The position numbers were made by a program, and so were the translations under genes. DNA of 64,000 bases from Rhodoblastus acidophilus. Lineage in GTDB: Bacteria; Pseudomonadota; Alphaproteobacteria; Rhizobiales; Beijerinckiaceae. The stretch's first letter is position 1. Every line of letters begins with the position of its first letter. The notes beneath the pieces were generated by a model, which saw only the letters and a list, made by a program, of their open reading frames with translations, was not told the origin of the DNA and did no database searches. Location: assembly GCF_025961575.1 (NCBI RefSeq), contig NZ_JAOQNX010000029.1, positions 1 through 64,000 on the forward strand, given 5' to 3'. Below are positions 19,901 to 27,809 of the stretch, in pieces.

Positions 19901-20255
19901 GACCAAGCTGTGCGACGCTGGGCGCCGTGGCCTTGCTCGAGGGCGTTCCGGGCGTCGGCAGCGGCTCGATCGCCGTGTTGAACTGATCGGGATCTTTCCG
20001 GCGCGGATCGTTCTCCGCCGGGATGGGCGTCGCGCCTCCCGGCGCCAGGGCCGCTTCGAAAAATGCGGATTCCGCGATGGTCTGTGGCGCGAAAGTGAAG
20101 CGGAGGAACGCGGCGCGATTGCGATCCTCCACGGCAAGGTACGGATGATGATCTTCGACAATGACGTGGACATTGTCGCCGTCCACCTGCAAATGAAGCA
20201 AGTCATCCGGGCGGAGCAATTCGGTTTTGAAACTTTGCTTGAACGAGATGGGCAT
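16923..20255 (-). CDS. Giant uncharacterised protein (1110 aa), first gene of a two-gene operon
   Basis: Unknown function. I start it at the ATG at 20255 (MPISFKQSFKTELLRPDDLL) because GGGAG lies 8 nt upstream; an ATG at 20297 has no ribosome site. There is no signal peptide. N-terminal third: beta-rich, with GRTELWHTRLAL (about residue 225) and a nearby IWSPDYDP. Middle: FWVEVATGATTRDYFQF and a linker rich in Lys/Pro. The last about 350 residues alternate hydrophobic and polar residues (GVFTLKDVKLGAALTLPF, then GGGGFFHLQL, MAGIYFSLQ, then HVLFFSVSVELTVERAFGG). This suggests a long amphipathic beta-sheet or groove rather than membrane helices. It shares an operon with the 1453-aa gene; no enzymatic motif is visible. 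Confidence 0.85.
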   Translation of the reverse strand: MPISFKQSFKTELLRPDDLLHLQVDGDNVHVIVEDHHPYLAVEDRNRAAFLRFTFAPQTIAESAFFEAALAPGGATPIPAENDPRRKDPDQFNTAIEPLPTPGTPSSKATAPSVAQLGHSSRLVFVVPPEARIPFSLEGLLAWSKLELSVSGIAAIGDDPTAEAIASAPAIHEPAAHETAIELPYHLVISPTREVAWLHRAQPFTSRGRTELWHTRLALKTGGVVCELSSAAQAPLRAIWSPDYDPSGTLPPVRDDPQLGRTAMNCNDRHQIVVLTSAFQGYEVDRLVHLWGARYITVTRPYAPTPFHAERLMLSALGGWLHSRGSWSPPHGAQAAIAKPPNFGQVFKNVSILQKLPRADVKVSAPAAQPATLTYESLTFPKLERPKLDLSQWAHVATQGRDHYVKIVYEGELWPFRHPAALIKITERKFKQVAGVVGAYLIQRMFIIVRKPVMEFAATDRGNPLKSVRLTTLVTPEIAQPSYLIPNSNTFWVEVATGATTRDYFQFHAVATDVEGETIDFTMPLMFVSISNIGNATKEKAVVDAYNRQKFRSARVCAIPGQKLFFAPRIPAKPGNPAKPSDATQLVTDALHFFMDRARVQPVLLKAAVKLPQVQALLGANQQTNLRLFPDYVAKGLDDPANKTGVFAQIVDEAYEEPALDEPKANLPVQIAAEKAGGMATPNLAVTTLSRALGPLAGKAQDAVKDVFDPTQFFPKGSAMLFGSFDLLELFLPTPTPVAMTLGENAPRMRTEVEDAPGGEKVSITKLDWKPKFLEPGGKLDLKIAAIEKNTGGVSVLDIKGRITKHIKPENLDAPSGDDATSEFSGSLNAFTVSVLTSVFIKFASFSFKKTSNAKTEVVVQLDPEKPLAFGGDLVFIEEIRKAIPPGLFGDGPSLDLISSPLGIRAGFSFALPPLTVGVFTLKDVKLGAALTLPFLDGKPVFDFNISERAHPFVLAVAIFGGGGFFHLQLDTAGMRALEVALEFGATAALDIGVASGEVHIMAGIYFSLQRKENSNDLAAILTGYLRMGGSLDVLCIISISVEFNLSFTYDGLRHKAYGRATLTVSVHVLFFSVSVELTVERAFGGSGDPHFIDFFPDADPWKDYALAFA

Positions 20256-20556
20256 TGCGGGGCTCCCGAGAACCGACGCGATTCCTAAAAATTTCAAATG
20301 AGTTCAAGTTGTGCGCAAAAATTTGTGGCGCACCTTACGTCATAACGTTATCTCCAGGGAAGAAAAAAGCAAGGTGTTCCCGGGGTCTTGCCGGCGACTT
20401 ATTTGTATCTAACGGAATTAGAATGATTTTTATCATTAGGGTCTTGTGCAGACCGGAAAGTCAGCCGGCGATCGACCGTTTTGCACCGCAGCACGGCTCC
20501 CACGTCTTCAAATAGCCGTGAGCGGACTTCGCCAAATGCGGCGTATTTCACCAGCC
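20256..20556. other. Intergenic region upstream of the giant-protein operon
   Basis: About 300 bases without a gene, more AT-rich than the flanks, between the RND pump stop and the start of the 1110-aa gene, both on the minus strand. It should hold the promoter of the pair. Apart from the palindrome at 20422-20437 I see no defined element. Confidence 0.5.
20422..20437. promoter_or_regulatory. AT-rich palindrome, candidate operator
   Basis: AATGAT-TTTT-ATCATT, a perfect 6-bp inverted repeat 167 bp upstream of the 1110-aa gene. The half-sites equal those of a Fur box core (AATGATxATCATT) but the spacer is 4 nt instead of 1, so a Fur-family reading is speculative. Confidence 0.25.
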
Positions 20557-23500
20557 TTACAGGCGCGCTTCGCTTTGCCGCGCCGACGAAGGTTTTCGCG
20601 CCCGGCATAGAACATAGAAGGCGGGCGTGAAAATCAGGCCGAACACGGTTACGCCCAGCATGCCGAAAAACACCGCAGTGCCCAGGGCCTGCCGCAGTTC
20701 GGCGCCGGCGCCCGTCGCCAGCATCAGCGGCAGCACGCCCAGAATGAAAGCGAGTGAGGTCATGACGATCGGGCGCATGCGCAATTGCGCCGCCTCCGCC
20801 GCCGCCTCGAAGCGCGACTTGCCCTGCGCTTCGAGTTGCGCGGCGAATTCGACGATGAGAATGGCGTTTTTCGCCGCCAGCCCGATCAGCACGACAAAAC
20901 CGACCTGGGTCAGAATATTGTTGTCCATGCCGCGAAAAATCACGCCGGAAATCGCCGCCACCAGGCTCATGGGCACGATCAGGATGACGGCGAGCGGCAG
21001 GGTCAGGCTTTCGAACTGGGCGGCGAGCACCAGGAAGACGAAGGCGACGCCGAGCAGGAAGGCGAAAATGGCGGCGTTGCCGGCGCGAACCTGCTGAAAC
21101 GCGAGTTCGGTCCATTCCGTGGAAAAGCCGGGCGGCAGCGTTTCGGCGGCCAGCTTCTGCATGATCTCCAGCGCCTGGCCTTGCGAAAAACCGGGCGCGG
21201 CGACGCCGTCGAGTTCGGCCGCCGGAAACAGATTGTAGCGCGGCACGCGCGAGGGGCCGGCGATGTCGCGCACATTGGTGAACGAGCCCAGCGGCACGGC
21301 CGCGCCCTCGGCGTTGCGCACCCGGATTTTGGGAATGTCGCTCCAGTCGTTGCGATATTGCGCATCGGCCTGGGCGGTGACGCGGAACGTGCGTCCGAGC
21401 AGGTTGAAATCGTTGACATAGGCCGAGCCCAGATAGGTTTGCAGCGCGGCGAACACGTCGGAAATGTTGACCCCGAGAATCTGCGCGCGGTCGCGGTCGA
21501 TGTCGAGATAGATTTGCGGCGTGGCGTTTTCGAACAGCGAGAACACCTGTTGCACGCCCGGCGTCTGCGCCGCCTTGGCCATCATCGCCGACACCGCCTG
21601 CTGCAGGGCCGCGGGACCCGAAGCGCCGCGATCCTGGATCATCATGCGAAACCCGCCGGCGCTGCCGATGCCGCGCACCGAGGGCGGCGGCACGACAAAA
21701 ACCTGACCGTCGCGGAGGGTCGAGAATTTCTTGATCAGCGTGGCGCGGATCGCATTGGCCGACAGGTTTTTGTCGCTCGCCCGCTCCTCGAACGGTTTTA
21801 GGGTGACGAAAACGGCGCCGGCATTGGGGGCGTTGGTGCGCGTCGCGCCGGAAAAGCCGACGAGATTCACCGCATGGGCGACGCCGGGGGTCTCCAGCGC
21901 CAGTTCGACCGCGCGGGCGTTGACCGCGCTGGTGCGCTCGAGCGAGGCGGCCGGCGGCAATTGCGTGACGGTGATGAGATAGCCGGCGTCGATCTGCGGA
22001 ATGAAGCCGGTGGGCGTGCGGCGGAATTCGTTGAGGCCGAAGGCGACAATGCCGAGATAGACCAGCGCCGTGATCAGGGCGGCGCGCACCACCCGCTTGA
22101 CCAAAGCGCCATAGCCCTGCGCAAGGCCGTTGAAACCCCAGTTGAAGGCGGCGAAGAATTTTTGGACGCCGCGCGAGATGAGGCCCTTGGCGGCCTGTTT
22201 GGGCCGCAGCAGCAGCGCGCACAGAGCGGGCGACAGGGTGAGCGAGACGATCAGCGAAATGAGCGTGGCGCCGGCGATGGTCAGCGCGAACTGCCGATAG
22301 AATTGGCCTGAGATGCCGGGGATGAATCCGGTGGGCACGAACACGGCTGACAGCACCAAAGCGATGGCCACCAGCGCGGCCCCGACCTCGTCCATGGTGC
22401 GCCGCGCCGCATCGCGCGGCGACAGGCCGTCGTGGATGTTGCGCTCGACATTTTCGACCACGACAATGGCGTCGTCGACGACAATGCCGATCGCCAGCAC
22501 CAGCCCGAACATGGACAGATTGTTCAGGGAAAAGCCGAACACGCTCATGATGAAGAATGTGCCGACCAGCGAAACGGGAATGGCGACGATCGGGATGATC
22601 GCCGCGCGCCAGCTTTGCAGGAACAGCACGACCACCAGCACCACCAGGACGATGGCCTCGAAAATCGTCTGGATCACCGCATCCTGGGACTGCTGGATGA
22701 ATTCGGTGGGATCGTAGATGATCCGATATTCCAGCCCCGGCGGAAAGTTTTTCGACAGCTCCGCCATCGACTGCCGCACGCGCGCGGCGGTCGCCAGCGC
22801 GTTGGAGCCGGGCAGCTGGAACACGCCGAGGCCGACCGCGGGCGTCTTGTCGAGATAGGAATTCACGCCATAGTCGAGCGCGGCGAGCTCCACCCGCGCC
22901 ACATCCTTCAGTTTCACCAGCGCCGGGCCGTTGTTCTTGATGACGATCTCGCCGAATTCCTGCGGCTGGATCAGCCGTCCGCGCGTCTGCACGGAAATCT
23001 GGAAGGCGCCGGGATGCGGCATCGGCGGCTGACCGAGCACGCCCGCCGCCACCTGCACGTTCTGGCGCTGCAAGGCCGCGACCACATCGCCGGAGGTGAG
23101 GTCGAGCGATTGCAGCCGCTCCGGATCGAGCCAGACGCGCATGGAATAATCGCGCCCGCCGAATACGGTGATCGAGCCGACGCCCTCGACGCGGCTGAGC
23201 ACGTCGACGACATTGATGCTGGCGTAATTGGAAATGAACAGGTCCGGATAGGATGTGTCCGGCGACAGCAGATGCACCACCATCATCAGGTCGGGCGAGG
23301 CCTTGGCGACGGTCACGCCGATGTTGCGCACGTCCTGGGGCAGGCGCGGCTGGGCGATGGAGACGCGGTTCTGCACCTGCACCTGCGCGGTGTCGAGATT
23401 CGTGCCGAGGTCGAAGGTGATGGCGATGGTGAAGCGGCCGTCGCTCGTCGAATTGGACGAGATGTAGAGCATGTGCTCGACGCCGTTGATCTGCTGCTCC

Positions 23501-23700
23501 AGCGGCGCCGCCACCGTCTCCGCCACCACTTGCGCGCTCGCGCCCGGATATTGCCCGGTGACGTTCACCACCGGCGGCGCGATTTCCGGATATTGCGCGA
23601 CCGGCAGCCGCGCATAGGACACCGCGCCGAAAATGACGATGACGATGGAGACGACGCAGGCGAAGATCGGCCGGTCGATGAAGAATTTCGAGAATTCCAT
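20557..23700 (-). CDS. RND multidrug efflux pump, inner-membrane subunit (AcrB/MexB type)
   Basis: A 1047-residue HAE-1 transporter, the usual length. It opens MEFSKFFIDRPIFACVVSIV, the standard first transmembrane helix. Typical pieces follow: GAVSYARLPVAQYPEIAPP, the porter loops, and GIVVDDAIVVVENVERN in TM4 with the paired acidic residues of the proton relay. The second half repeats the fold (GFIPQIDAGYLITVTQLP and GLAAKNAILIVEFA). It exports amphiphilic compounds from membrane and periplasm using the proton gradient, in complex with the adaptor encoded just upstream and an outer-membrane channel not encoded here. The start overlaps the adaptor stop by one base (TGATG). No regulator gene adjoins the pair. 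Confidence 0.96.
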   Translation of the reverse strand: MEFSKFFIDRPIFACVVSIVIVIFGAVSYARLPVAQYPEIAPPVVNVTGQYPGASAQVVAETVAAPLEQQINGVEHMLYISSNSTSDGRFTIAITFDLGTNLDTAQVQVQNRVSIAQPRLPQDVRNIGVTVAKASPDLMMVVHLLSPDTSYPDLFISNYASINVVDVLSRVEGVGSITVFGGRDYSMRVWLDPERLQSLDLTSGDVVAALQRQNVQVAAGVLGQPPMPHPGAFQISVQTRGRLIQPQEFGEIVIKNNGPALVKLKDVARVELAALDYGVNSYLDKTPAVGLGVFQLPGSNALATAARVRQSMAELSKNFPPGLEYRIIYDPTEFIQQSQDAVIQTIFEAIVLVVLVVVLFLQSWRAAIIPIVAIPVSLVGTFFIMSVFGFSLNNLSMFGLVLAIGIVVDDAIVVVENVERNIHDGLSPRDAARRTMDEVGAALVAIALVLSAVFVPTGFIPGISGQFYRQFALTIAGATLISLIVSLTLSPALCALLLRPKQAAKGLISRGVQKFFAAFNWGFNGLAQGYGALVKRVVRAALITALVYLGIVAFGLNEFRRTPTGFIPQIDAGYLITVTQLPPAASLERTSAVNARAVELALETPGVAHAVNLVGFSGATRTNAPNAGAVFVTLKPFEERASDKNLSANAIRATLIKKFSTLRDGQVFVVPPPSVRGIGSAGGFRMMIQDRGASGPAALQQAVSAMMAKAAQTPGVQQVFSLFENATPQIYLDIDRDRAQILGVNISDVFAALQTYLGSAYVNDFNLLGRTFRVTAQADAQYRNDWSDIPKIRVRNAEGAAVPLGSFTNVRDIAGPSRVPRYNLFPAAELDGVAAPGFSQGQALEIMQKLAAETLPPGFSTEWTELAFQQVRAGNAAIFAFLLGVAFVFLVLAAQFESLTLPLAVILIVPMSLVAAISGVIFRGMDNNILTQVGFVVLIGLAAKNAILIVEFAAQLEAQGKSRFEAAAEAAQLRMRPIVMTSLAFILGVLPLMLATGAGAELRQALGTAVFFGMLGVTVFGLIFTPAFYVLCRARKPSSARQSEARL

Positions 23701-24857
23701 CAGTTCGCCGCCGGGGCCGGCGTGTCGACGGACGCGACTTGCGGCGCGACTTTTGCCCCCGCCTTCACCCGCATGAGGCCGTCGGTGACGACGCGGTCGT
23801 CATCGGCGAGCCCGGATTCGATCACGCGCAGGCCGTCGACGATCTGTCCGAGCGTGACATATTTGATCCGCGCCACATCGTCCTTGTCGACGACATAGAC
23901 GAATTTGCGCGCCTGCTCCGTGCCCACGGCGGCGTCGGGGACGAGCAGTTTTTCCGTGGCCGGCGACGCCTGCACTTTGACACGCGCAAACATGCCCGGC
24001 GTGAGTTTGCCGTCGGGATTGTCGACCGTGGCGCGCATGCGGATCGTGCCGGTGTTGCGGTCGATGACATTGTCGACGAAATCGATCCGGCCCTCGTGCG
24101 AATAGCTGGTCTCGTCGAGCAATTTCAGCCTGACCGGCAGACGCAGTCCCCGTTCGGAGGCCGCGCCGGTGGCGTTGGACACCTGGAGATAGCGCAGATA
24201 GGCGCCTTCATCGACGGTGAACTCCAGCCGGATCGGATCGATGCTGGCGATGGTGGCGAGCAGGGTGGTCGCCCCGCCGGCGCCGCCGGTGACGAGATTG
24301 CCGACGGAGACGCGGCGGTCGCCGATCCGCCCCGAAATCGGCGCCCTGAGGTCGGTATAGTCGACGTCGAGCTCGGCCTGGCGCACCGCCGCCTCCTGGG
24401 CCGTGGTCGCGGCTTCGGCGGAGCGGTTGGTCTGCACGCGCTGGTCAAAGGTCTGCTGGGTAATGGTCGAGCCGCGCACAAGATCCTTGCCGCGCTCCAG
24501 ATCGGTCTTGGCGAAAGCCTGGCGGGCCTTGGCCTCGTTCAGCGCGCCCCGGGCCTGATCGACGGCGATCTGATAGGGGCGGGGGTCGATCTTGAACAGC
24601 GGATCGCCCTTGTTGACGATCTGGCCGTCCTTGAAATCGATCTCCTGGAGGTAGCCGGAGACGCGCGCGCGGATTTCGACGAAATCGACGGCGATGAACC
24701 GGCCGACGAATTCGTCATAGTCGGAGACGGGTTTTTTCACCGGCGCGCCGACCGACACCTGCGGCGCGGGCGGGGGCGGGGCAGGGGGCGAGGGCCGGTC
24801 GCACCCCGCCAGAGACAAGGCGGCCAACGACGCCGCCAACGAGGCCAATTTCAACAC
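23700..24857 (-). CDS. RND efflux periplasmic adaptor lipoprotein (AcrA/MexA type)
   Basis: A 385-residue membrane-fusion protein. The N terminus MLKLASLAASLAALSLAGCD has a lipobox (LAGC), so it should be a lipoprotein anchored in the inner membrane. A barrel-sandwich hybrid starts at about residue 60 (EIRARVSGYLQEIDFKDGQIV), followed by an alpha-helical hairpin (about 95-160), the lipoyl return half (DLRAPISGRIGDRRVSVGNLV) and the beta-barrel and membrane-proximal domains. The start is GTG, with GGAGG 5 nt upstream. It links the RND pump encoded immediately downstream to an outer-membrane factor located elsewhere. Confidence 0.95.
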   Translation of the reverse strand: MLKLASLAASLAALSLAGCDRPSPPAPPPPAPQVSVGAPVKKPVSDYDEFVGRFIAVDFVEIRARVSGYLQEIDFKDGQIVNKGDPLFKIDPRPYQIAVDQARGALNEAKARQAFAKTDLERGKDLVRGSTITQQTFDQRVQTNRSAEAATTAQEAAVRQAELDVDYTDLRAPISGRIGDRRVSVGNLVTGGAGGATTLLATIASIDPIRLEFTVDEGAYLRYLQVSNATGAASERGLRLPVRLKLLDETSYSHEGRIDFVDNVIDRNTGTIRMRATVDNPDGKLTPGMFARVKVQASPATEKLLVPDAAVGTEQARKFVYVVDKDDVARIKYVTLGQIVDGLRVIESGLADDDRVVTDGLMRVKAGAKVAPQVASVDTPAPAAN

Positions 24858-24959
24858 GCATTCCTCCGAGGCGGCAAAACCTCTGAGAAACGCGCGAGAT
24901 CAAAGCTGGCTCCCGTGCGGCTGGCGTTTGGTTCAGGTCAGCGGGGGCGCCGCCCGATC

Positions 24960-25313
24960 TTACTCGGCTGCGACGGCGCGCCGGAGCACGCCGAGCAGGT
25001 CGGGCGCCACCGCCTCGAGCCACTGGGCGTCGACCACCTGAACGTGGCAGCCTTGCCCGCGCAGGCGTAAAAGCTCGGACTCGTCGTCGGGCCGCAGGCC
25101 CTTGACGTAGAGGCCGCGGACGCATTTGCGCTCGTTATGTCCGCAGGTTTGGCAGGTCGGGCATTCCGCCAGCCTGTCGGCTTCGAGCCCGGCGGCGGTT
25201 TTCTGCGCGTTGGCGACATCCATCAACGCAAGCATAAGGTCGTGGGCGGACGACGCCTGAAGGTCCAGCTTCTGGCGGCGTTCCAATTGACTCGGCTCAA
25301 TTTCGCGCAGCAT
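24960..25313 (-). CDS. Hypothetical protein with Cys4 cluster
   Basis: A 117-residue protein if started at MLREIEPSQLERR (25313); an upstream ATG at 25328 adds five residues. Neither has a convincing ribosome site. An N-terminal helix carries SAHDLMLALMDVANAQK, then CPTCQTC with a further Cys seven residues on, resembling a zinc ribbon or knuckle. The C-terminal half is helical. It lies 100 bp upstream of the efflux operon on the same strand. Function unknown; whether it is expressed is uncertain. Confidence 0.45.
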   Translation of the reverse strand: MLREIEPSQLERRQKLDLQASSAHDLMLALMDVANAQKTAAGLEADRLAECPTCQTCGHNERKCVRGLYVKGLRPDDESELLRLRGQGCHVQVVDAQWLEAVAPDLLGVLRRAVAAE

Positions 25314-25740
25314 GGCGATACAAACCATTCATGCGGCGTCGTCGCGCCGCCATTGTGTTGATCAAAGTCCCATCATTCAAATCCACAGGTCTTATTACTC
25401 CTTTAGCGCGAACCCGACAATGAGAGCGATGTTCATTTTTGGGCCCTTGTCCTTGCGTTTTTGCCGCCGGTGACGTGAGGTACGCGTAGAAATGCCGAGG
25501 CATATCCTCGCATTGTCTCTGCTGGAGGGCTTCGTTAGGGTTCCGCTCGATCGTCGGGGAGGGCAGATAGGCCGCCGCGACGCCGGGGGAGAGAAAGATG
25601 CGGCCATCCGACGAACGGGCCGGCAATCGCCTGGGCCCGCCCTCGCTCAAGTTCGGGCCTCCGGGGTTCTGGCGCCCCGCCTGAGGCGGCGCGCCGGCTC
25701 GCCCAAAACTGTTCCAAATTCGCTCGCGTATGGATCGCCG
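25314..25740. other. Gene-poor stretch
   Basis: About 430 bases between the Cys4 protein and the DUF6894-like gene. Open frames here are short, arginine/proline-rich and lack initiation signals. I see no RNA gene or repeat in it. Confidence 0.4.
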
Positions 25741-25998
25741 ATGGCGTGCTATCAGTTCTTTTTGCGTAAACCCGACGGCTCCATCAACCACAGGAGCGCG
25801 CAGATCTGCGCCGACCTTTCCGCCGCCTGGGGCGTGATCGGCGACATGGCCCGCGACGCCGGCGAACACGCCTCCGGCAGCATTTTTGTCAAGAATGACC
25901 AGGGCGAGGTGGTGATCCTCGTCGGCGTCGCCTCGGCGCGCGTGCTGACCGGGCAGAAGGCGGCCCCGCCCGCGCGGCTGCGGCGCTGGACCGCTTGA
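25741..25998 (+). CDS. Small DUF6894-like protein
   Basis: An 85-residue protein beginning MACYQFFLRKPDGSINHRSA. The opening beta-strand (YQFFLR), the aromatic-rich start and the later IFVKNDQGEVVILVGVASAR strands match the layout of the small DUF6894 proteins frequent in Hyphomicrobiales (family recognised by pattern). The open frame continues 83 codons upstream, but that part is low-complexity and has no domain content, so I take the internal ATG. The ribosome site is weak. Function unknown; such proteins are often multicopy and stress-linked, which cannot be seen here. Confidence 0.6.
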   Translation: MACYQFFLRKPDGSINHRSAQICADLSAAWGVIGDMARDAGEHASGSIFVKNDQGEVVILVGVASARVLTGQKAAPPARLRRWTA

Positions 25999-26042
25999 AA
26001 CATCCCGCTCCAGCAAGGCTGTTGAAAAACCCGTGGCCCGCC

Positions 26043-26091
26043 CCCGCCCTTCGAGACGCCCGCCAAGGCGGGCTCCTCAGGGTGAGGGCTA
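26043..26091. repeat. Dispersed palindromic repeat, copy 1 of 3
   Basis: Contains cttcgagacg, a central palindrome cccgccaaggcggg, ctcctcag and ggtgagggct. Copies 2 (36783-36830) and 3 (44112-44161) share the outer segments and differ in the central hairpin. All three lie between genes, the usual position of REP-like elements in this order. Confidence 0.75.
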
Positions 26092-26127
26092 CTTAATTAT
26101 TGCGTATAAGGAAAACGGCCTTGCCGC

Positions 26128-26784
26128 CTATCCGTGCGCCGCGGCCAGACGCACGAGTTCGGCGAGGTTGCGCGCGCCGGTCTTGCGCATGATCGAGGCG
26201 CGATGCGACTCGACGGTCCGCTCGCTGATTTCGAGCTCCTGGCCGATGATGCGGTTGGACTTGCCGGCGAGAACGCCGTTCAAGACCTCCTGCTCCCGGC
26301 GGCTGAGCATGGCGAGATTGGGCGGCGGCGGATCGCCGTGGCTGCGCTCGGCCCGCTTGACGGCGGCGGCCACGGCGTCAATCAACCGCTCGGCCGAAAA
26401 CGGCTTTTCGATGAAGTCGATCGCGCCTTTCTTCATGGCGTGGACGGCGAGCGCGACGTCGCGGTGGCCGGAAACGACCACCACCGGCAGGCCGGCGCCG
26501 CTTTGCTGCAGCCGGGTCAGCACTTCGATGCCGCTCGCGTCGGGCATGCGCAGGTCGGTGACCACGCAGCCCTTGCCGCTTTCGCCGGAGTCGAAGAAGG
26601 CGTTCGCGGAACTGTAGCTGCGCGTCCTGAACCCCGCGCCTTCCAGCAGAAGCTCCATGGCGTGGCGGACATCGGCTTCATCGTCGATGATATGCACCGT
26701 GGTCTCGCCGGTCGATGGGGCCGCCTCGCTTCCAAGGCGCCAGGCCGGCCGGAACGTCGAGGTTTCCGTCGTGTCCGAAGTCAT
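26128..26784 (-). CDS. FixJ-family response regulator (REC + LuxR HTH)
   Basis: 218 residues from the ATG at 26784; a TTG at 26793 is an alternative. A 28-residue leader precedes the receiver (TVHIIDDEADVRHAMELLL). Phospho-Asp is about D77 in CVVTDLRMPD; the conserved Thr/Ser and Lys (VVVSGHRDV, FIEKPFS) are present. The C-terminal helix-turn-helix (LSRREQEVLNGVLAGKSNRIIG, then SERTVESHRASIMRK) is FixJ-like. No kinase adjoins it. It is divergent from the second FixJ regulator that starts the kai operon and shares its 362-bp intergenic region, so the two may cross-regulate. Confidence 0.92.
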   Translation of the reverse strand: MTSDTTETSTFRPAWRLGSEAAPSTGETTVHIIDDEADVRHAMELLLEGAGFRTRSYSSANAFFDSGESGKGCVVTDLRMPDASGIEVLTRLQQSGAGLPVVVVSGHRDVALAVHAMKKGAIDFIEKPFSAERLIDAVAAAVKRAERSHGDPPPPNLAMLSRREQEVLNGVLAGKSNRIIGQELEISERTVESHRASIMRKTGARNLAELVRLAAAHG

Positions 26785-26995
26785 GTCTTCCAACTCTTTC
26801 GTGAAATTGCGGCAAAGGCTGCGACGGTCAAACGCGTGGAGGGGGCAAAAGTTTCGCTCAAGGCGGGCTGCGGCTGTTACGGATGTTTCTTGCGCGACAT
26901 TGGGGTTCTCTGAAGGTTCAGTTTAGCAAACCTATCTCTAAAGCTTGGCTATAGCGTGTCAATGTTTGTTTTACATATTGATTCGTTGTCTCTCT

Positions 26996-27022
26996 TGCCT
27001 TAATGACGGAACAGATAAGGCA
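26996..27022. promoter_or_regulatory. Inverted repeat between divergent FixJ-type genes
   Basis: TGCCTTA (26996-27002) and TAAGGCA (27016-27022) form perfect 7-bp arms with a 13-nt spacer, inside the 362-bp gap between the two regulator genes. FixJ-type dimers bind two-fold sites, so an operator is plausible. The rest of the gap is comparatively AT-rich and contains no gene. Confidence 0.35.
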
Positions 27023-27146
27023 GAATCGAGGCGTCTGAACGCTTTTTCGCGCCAGGTCGATTATTGTCGGACGCCGCTTGGCGCATCGATCAAGATTATA
27101 AGCGCGAGGCTTTATTCTGAATGGGATGTGGTGGAGCTGTCGCTAT

Positions 27147-27806
27147 ATGATTGTCCATGTGATCGACGACGACGAGGTCATTCGCGAAACGCTCGGGATC
27201 CTGCTCCGCGGGGAGGGCTTCGAGCCACAGACATACGCCAGCGCGGCGGAGTTTCTCGCCCGCGTCGACGCCAATACGCAGGGATGTATCGTCACTGACG
27301 TGCAATTGCCGGGCGTGAGCGGCATCGATCTCATCGTCAGCTTGCGCCAGCGCGGCGTCACCCTGCCGGTCGTCGTCATCACCGGCCACGCCAATCTGAG
27401 CCTCGCCGTCGAGGCGATGAAGAGAGGCGCAGCCGACTTTATCGAAAAGCCCTGCTCGGCGGCCGCGCTGCTCGCCGCCATTCGCGGCGCCTGCGCGCAT
27501 GTGGAGCAGGCGGCCGAGCCGCCCGATCTCGCCGCGACGCGCGAAAACCTCGCCAAGCTCACCGCGCGCGAAAAGGAAGTCCTCATCAAACTGATCAGCG
27601 GCTTGCCCAACAAGCTCATCGCCTATGACATGGGCTTGAGCGTGCGCACCGTCGACAGTCACCGCGCCGCCGTGAAGAAGAAAATGGGTGGCGGCAGCCT
27701 CGCCGAACTCGTGCGCAAATGCCTCGCCATCGGTCTGCTCGGCGCCAAGGCGCCGGGCCGAAACGGCGAGGCGACCAATGGGGAAGAGACGCGCCCGCAT
27801 CATTAG
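27147..27806 (+). CDS. FixJ-family response regulator heading the kai operon
   Basis: 219 residues. The receiver begins at the N terminus (MIVHVIDDDEVIRETL), phospho-Asp D51 (CIVTDVQLPG), and KPCSAAALLAAI closes the fold. The HTH is LTAREKEVLIKLISGLPNKLIA followed by SVRTVDSHRAAVKKK. I use the ATG at 27147 because the receiver starts there, with GGAG 10 nt upstream; an ATG at 27126 is possible. The stop is 3 bp before kaiC, so it is the first gene of the unit kaiC-kaiB-kaiB-kinase. It is the likely output regulator of that module; the multi-PAS hybrid kinase at the end of the operon is the obvious candidate partner. Confidence 0.92.
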   Translation: MIVHVIDDDEVIRETLGILLRGEGFEPQTYASAAEFLARVDANTQGCIVTDVQLPGVSGIDLIVSLRQRGVTLPVVVITGHANLSLAVEAMKRGAADFIEKPCSAAALLAAIRGACAHVEQAAEPPDLAATRENLAKLTAREKEVLIKLISGLPNKLIAYDMGLSVRTVDSHRAAVKKKMGGGSLAELVRKCLAIGLLGAKAPGRNGEATNGEETRPHH

Positions 27807-27809
27807 GAC

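Noticed and set aside
25395-25607. Short minus-strand frame ending MNIALIVGFALKE
   Set aside because: Only the last 13 residues look like a normal protein start; too short and no ribosome site.
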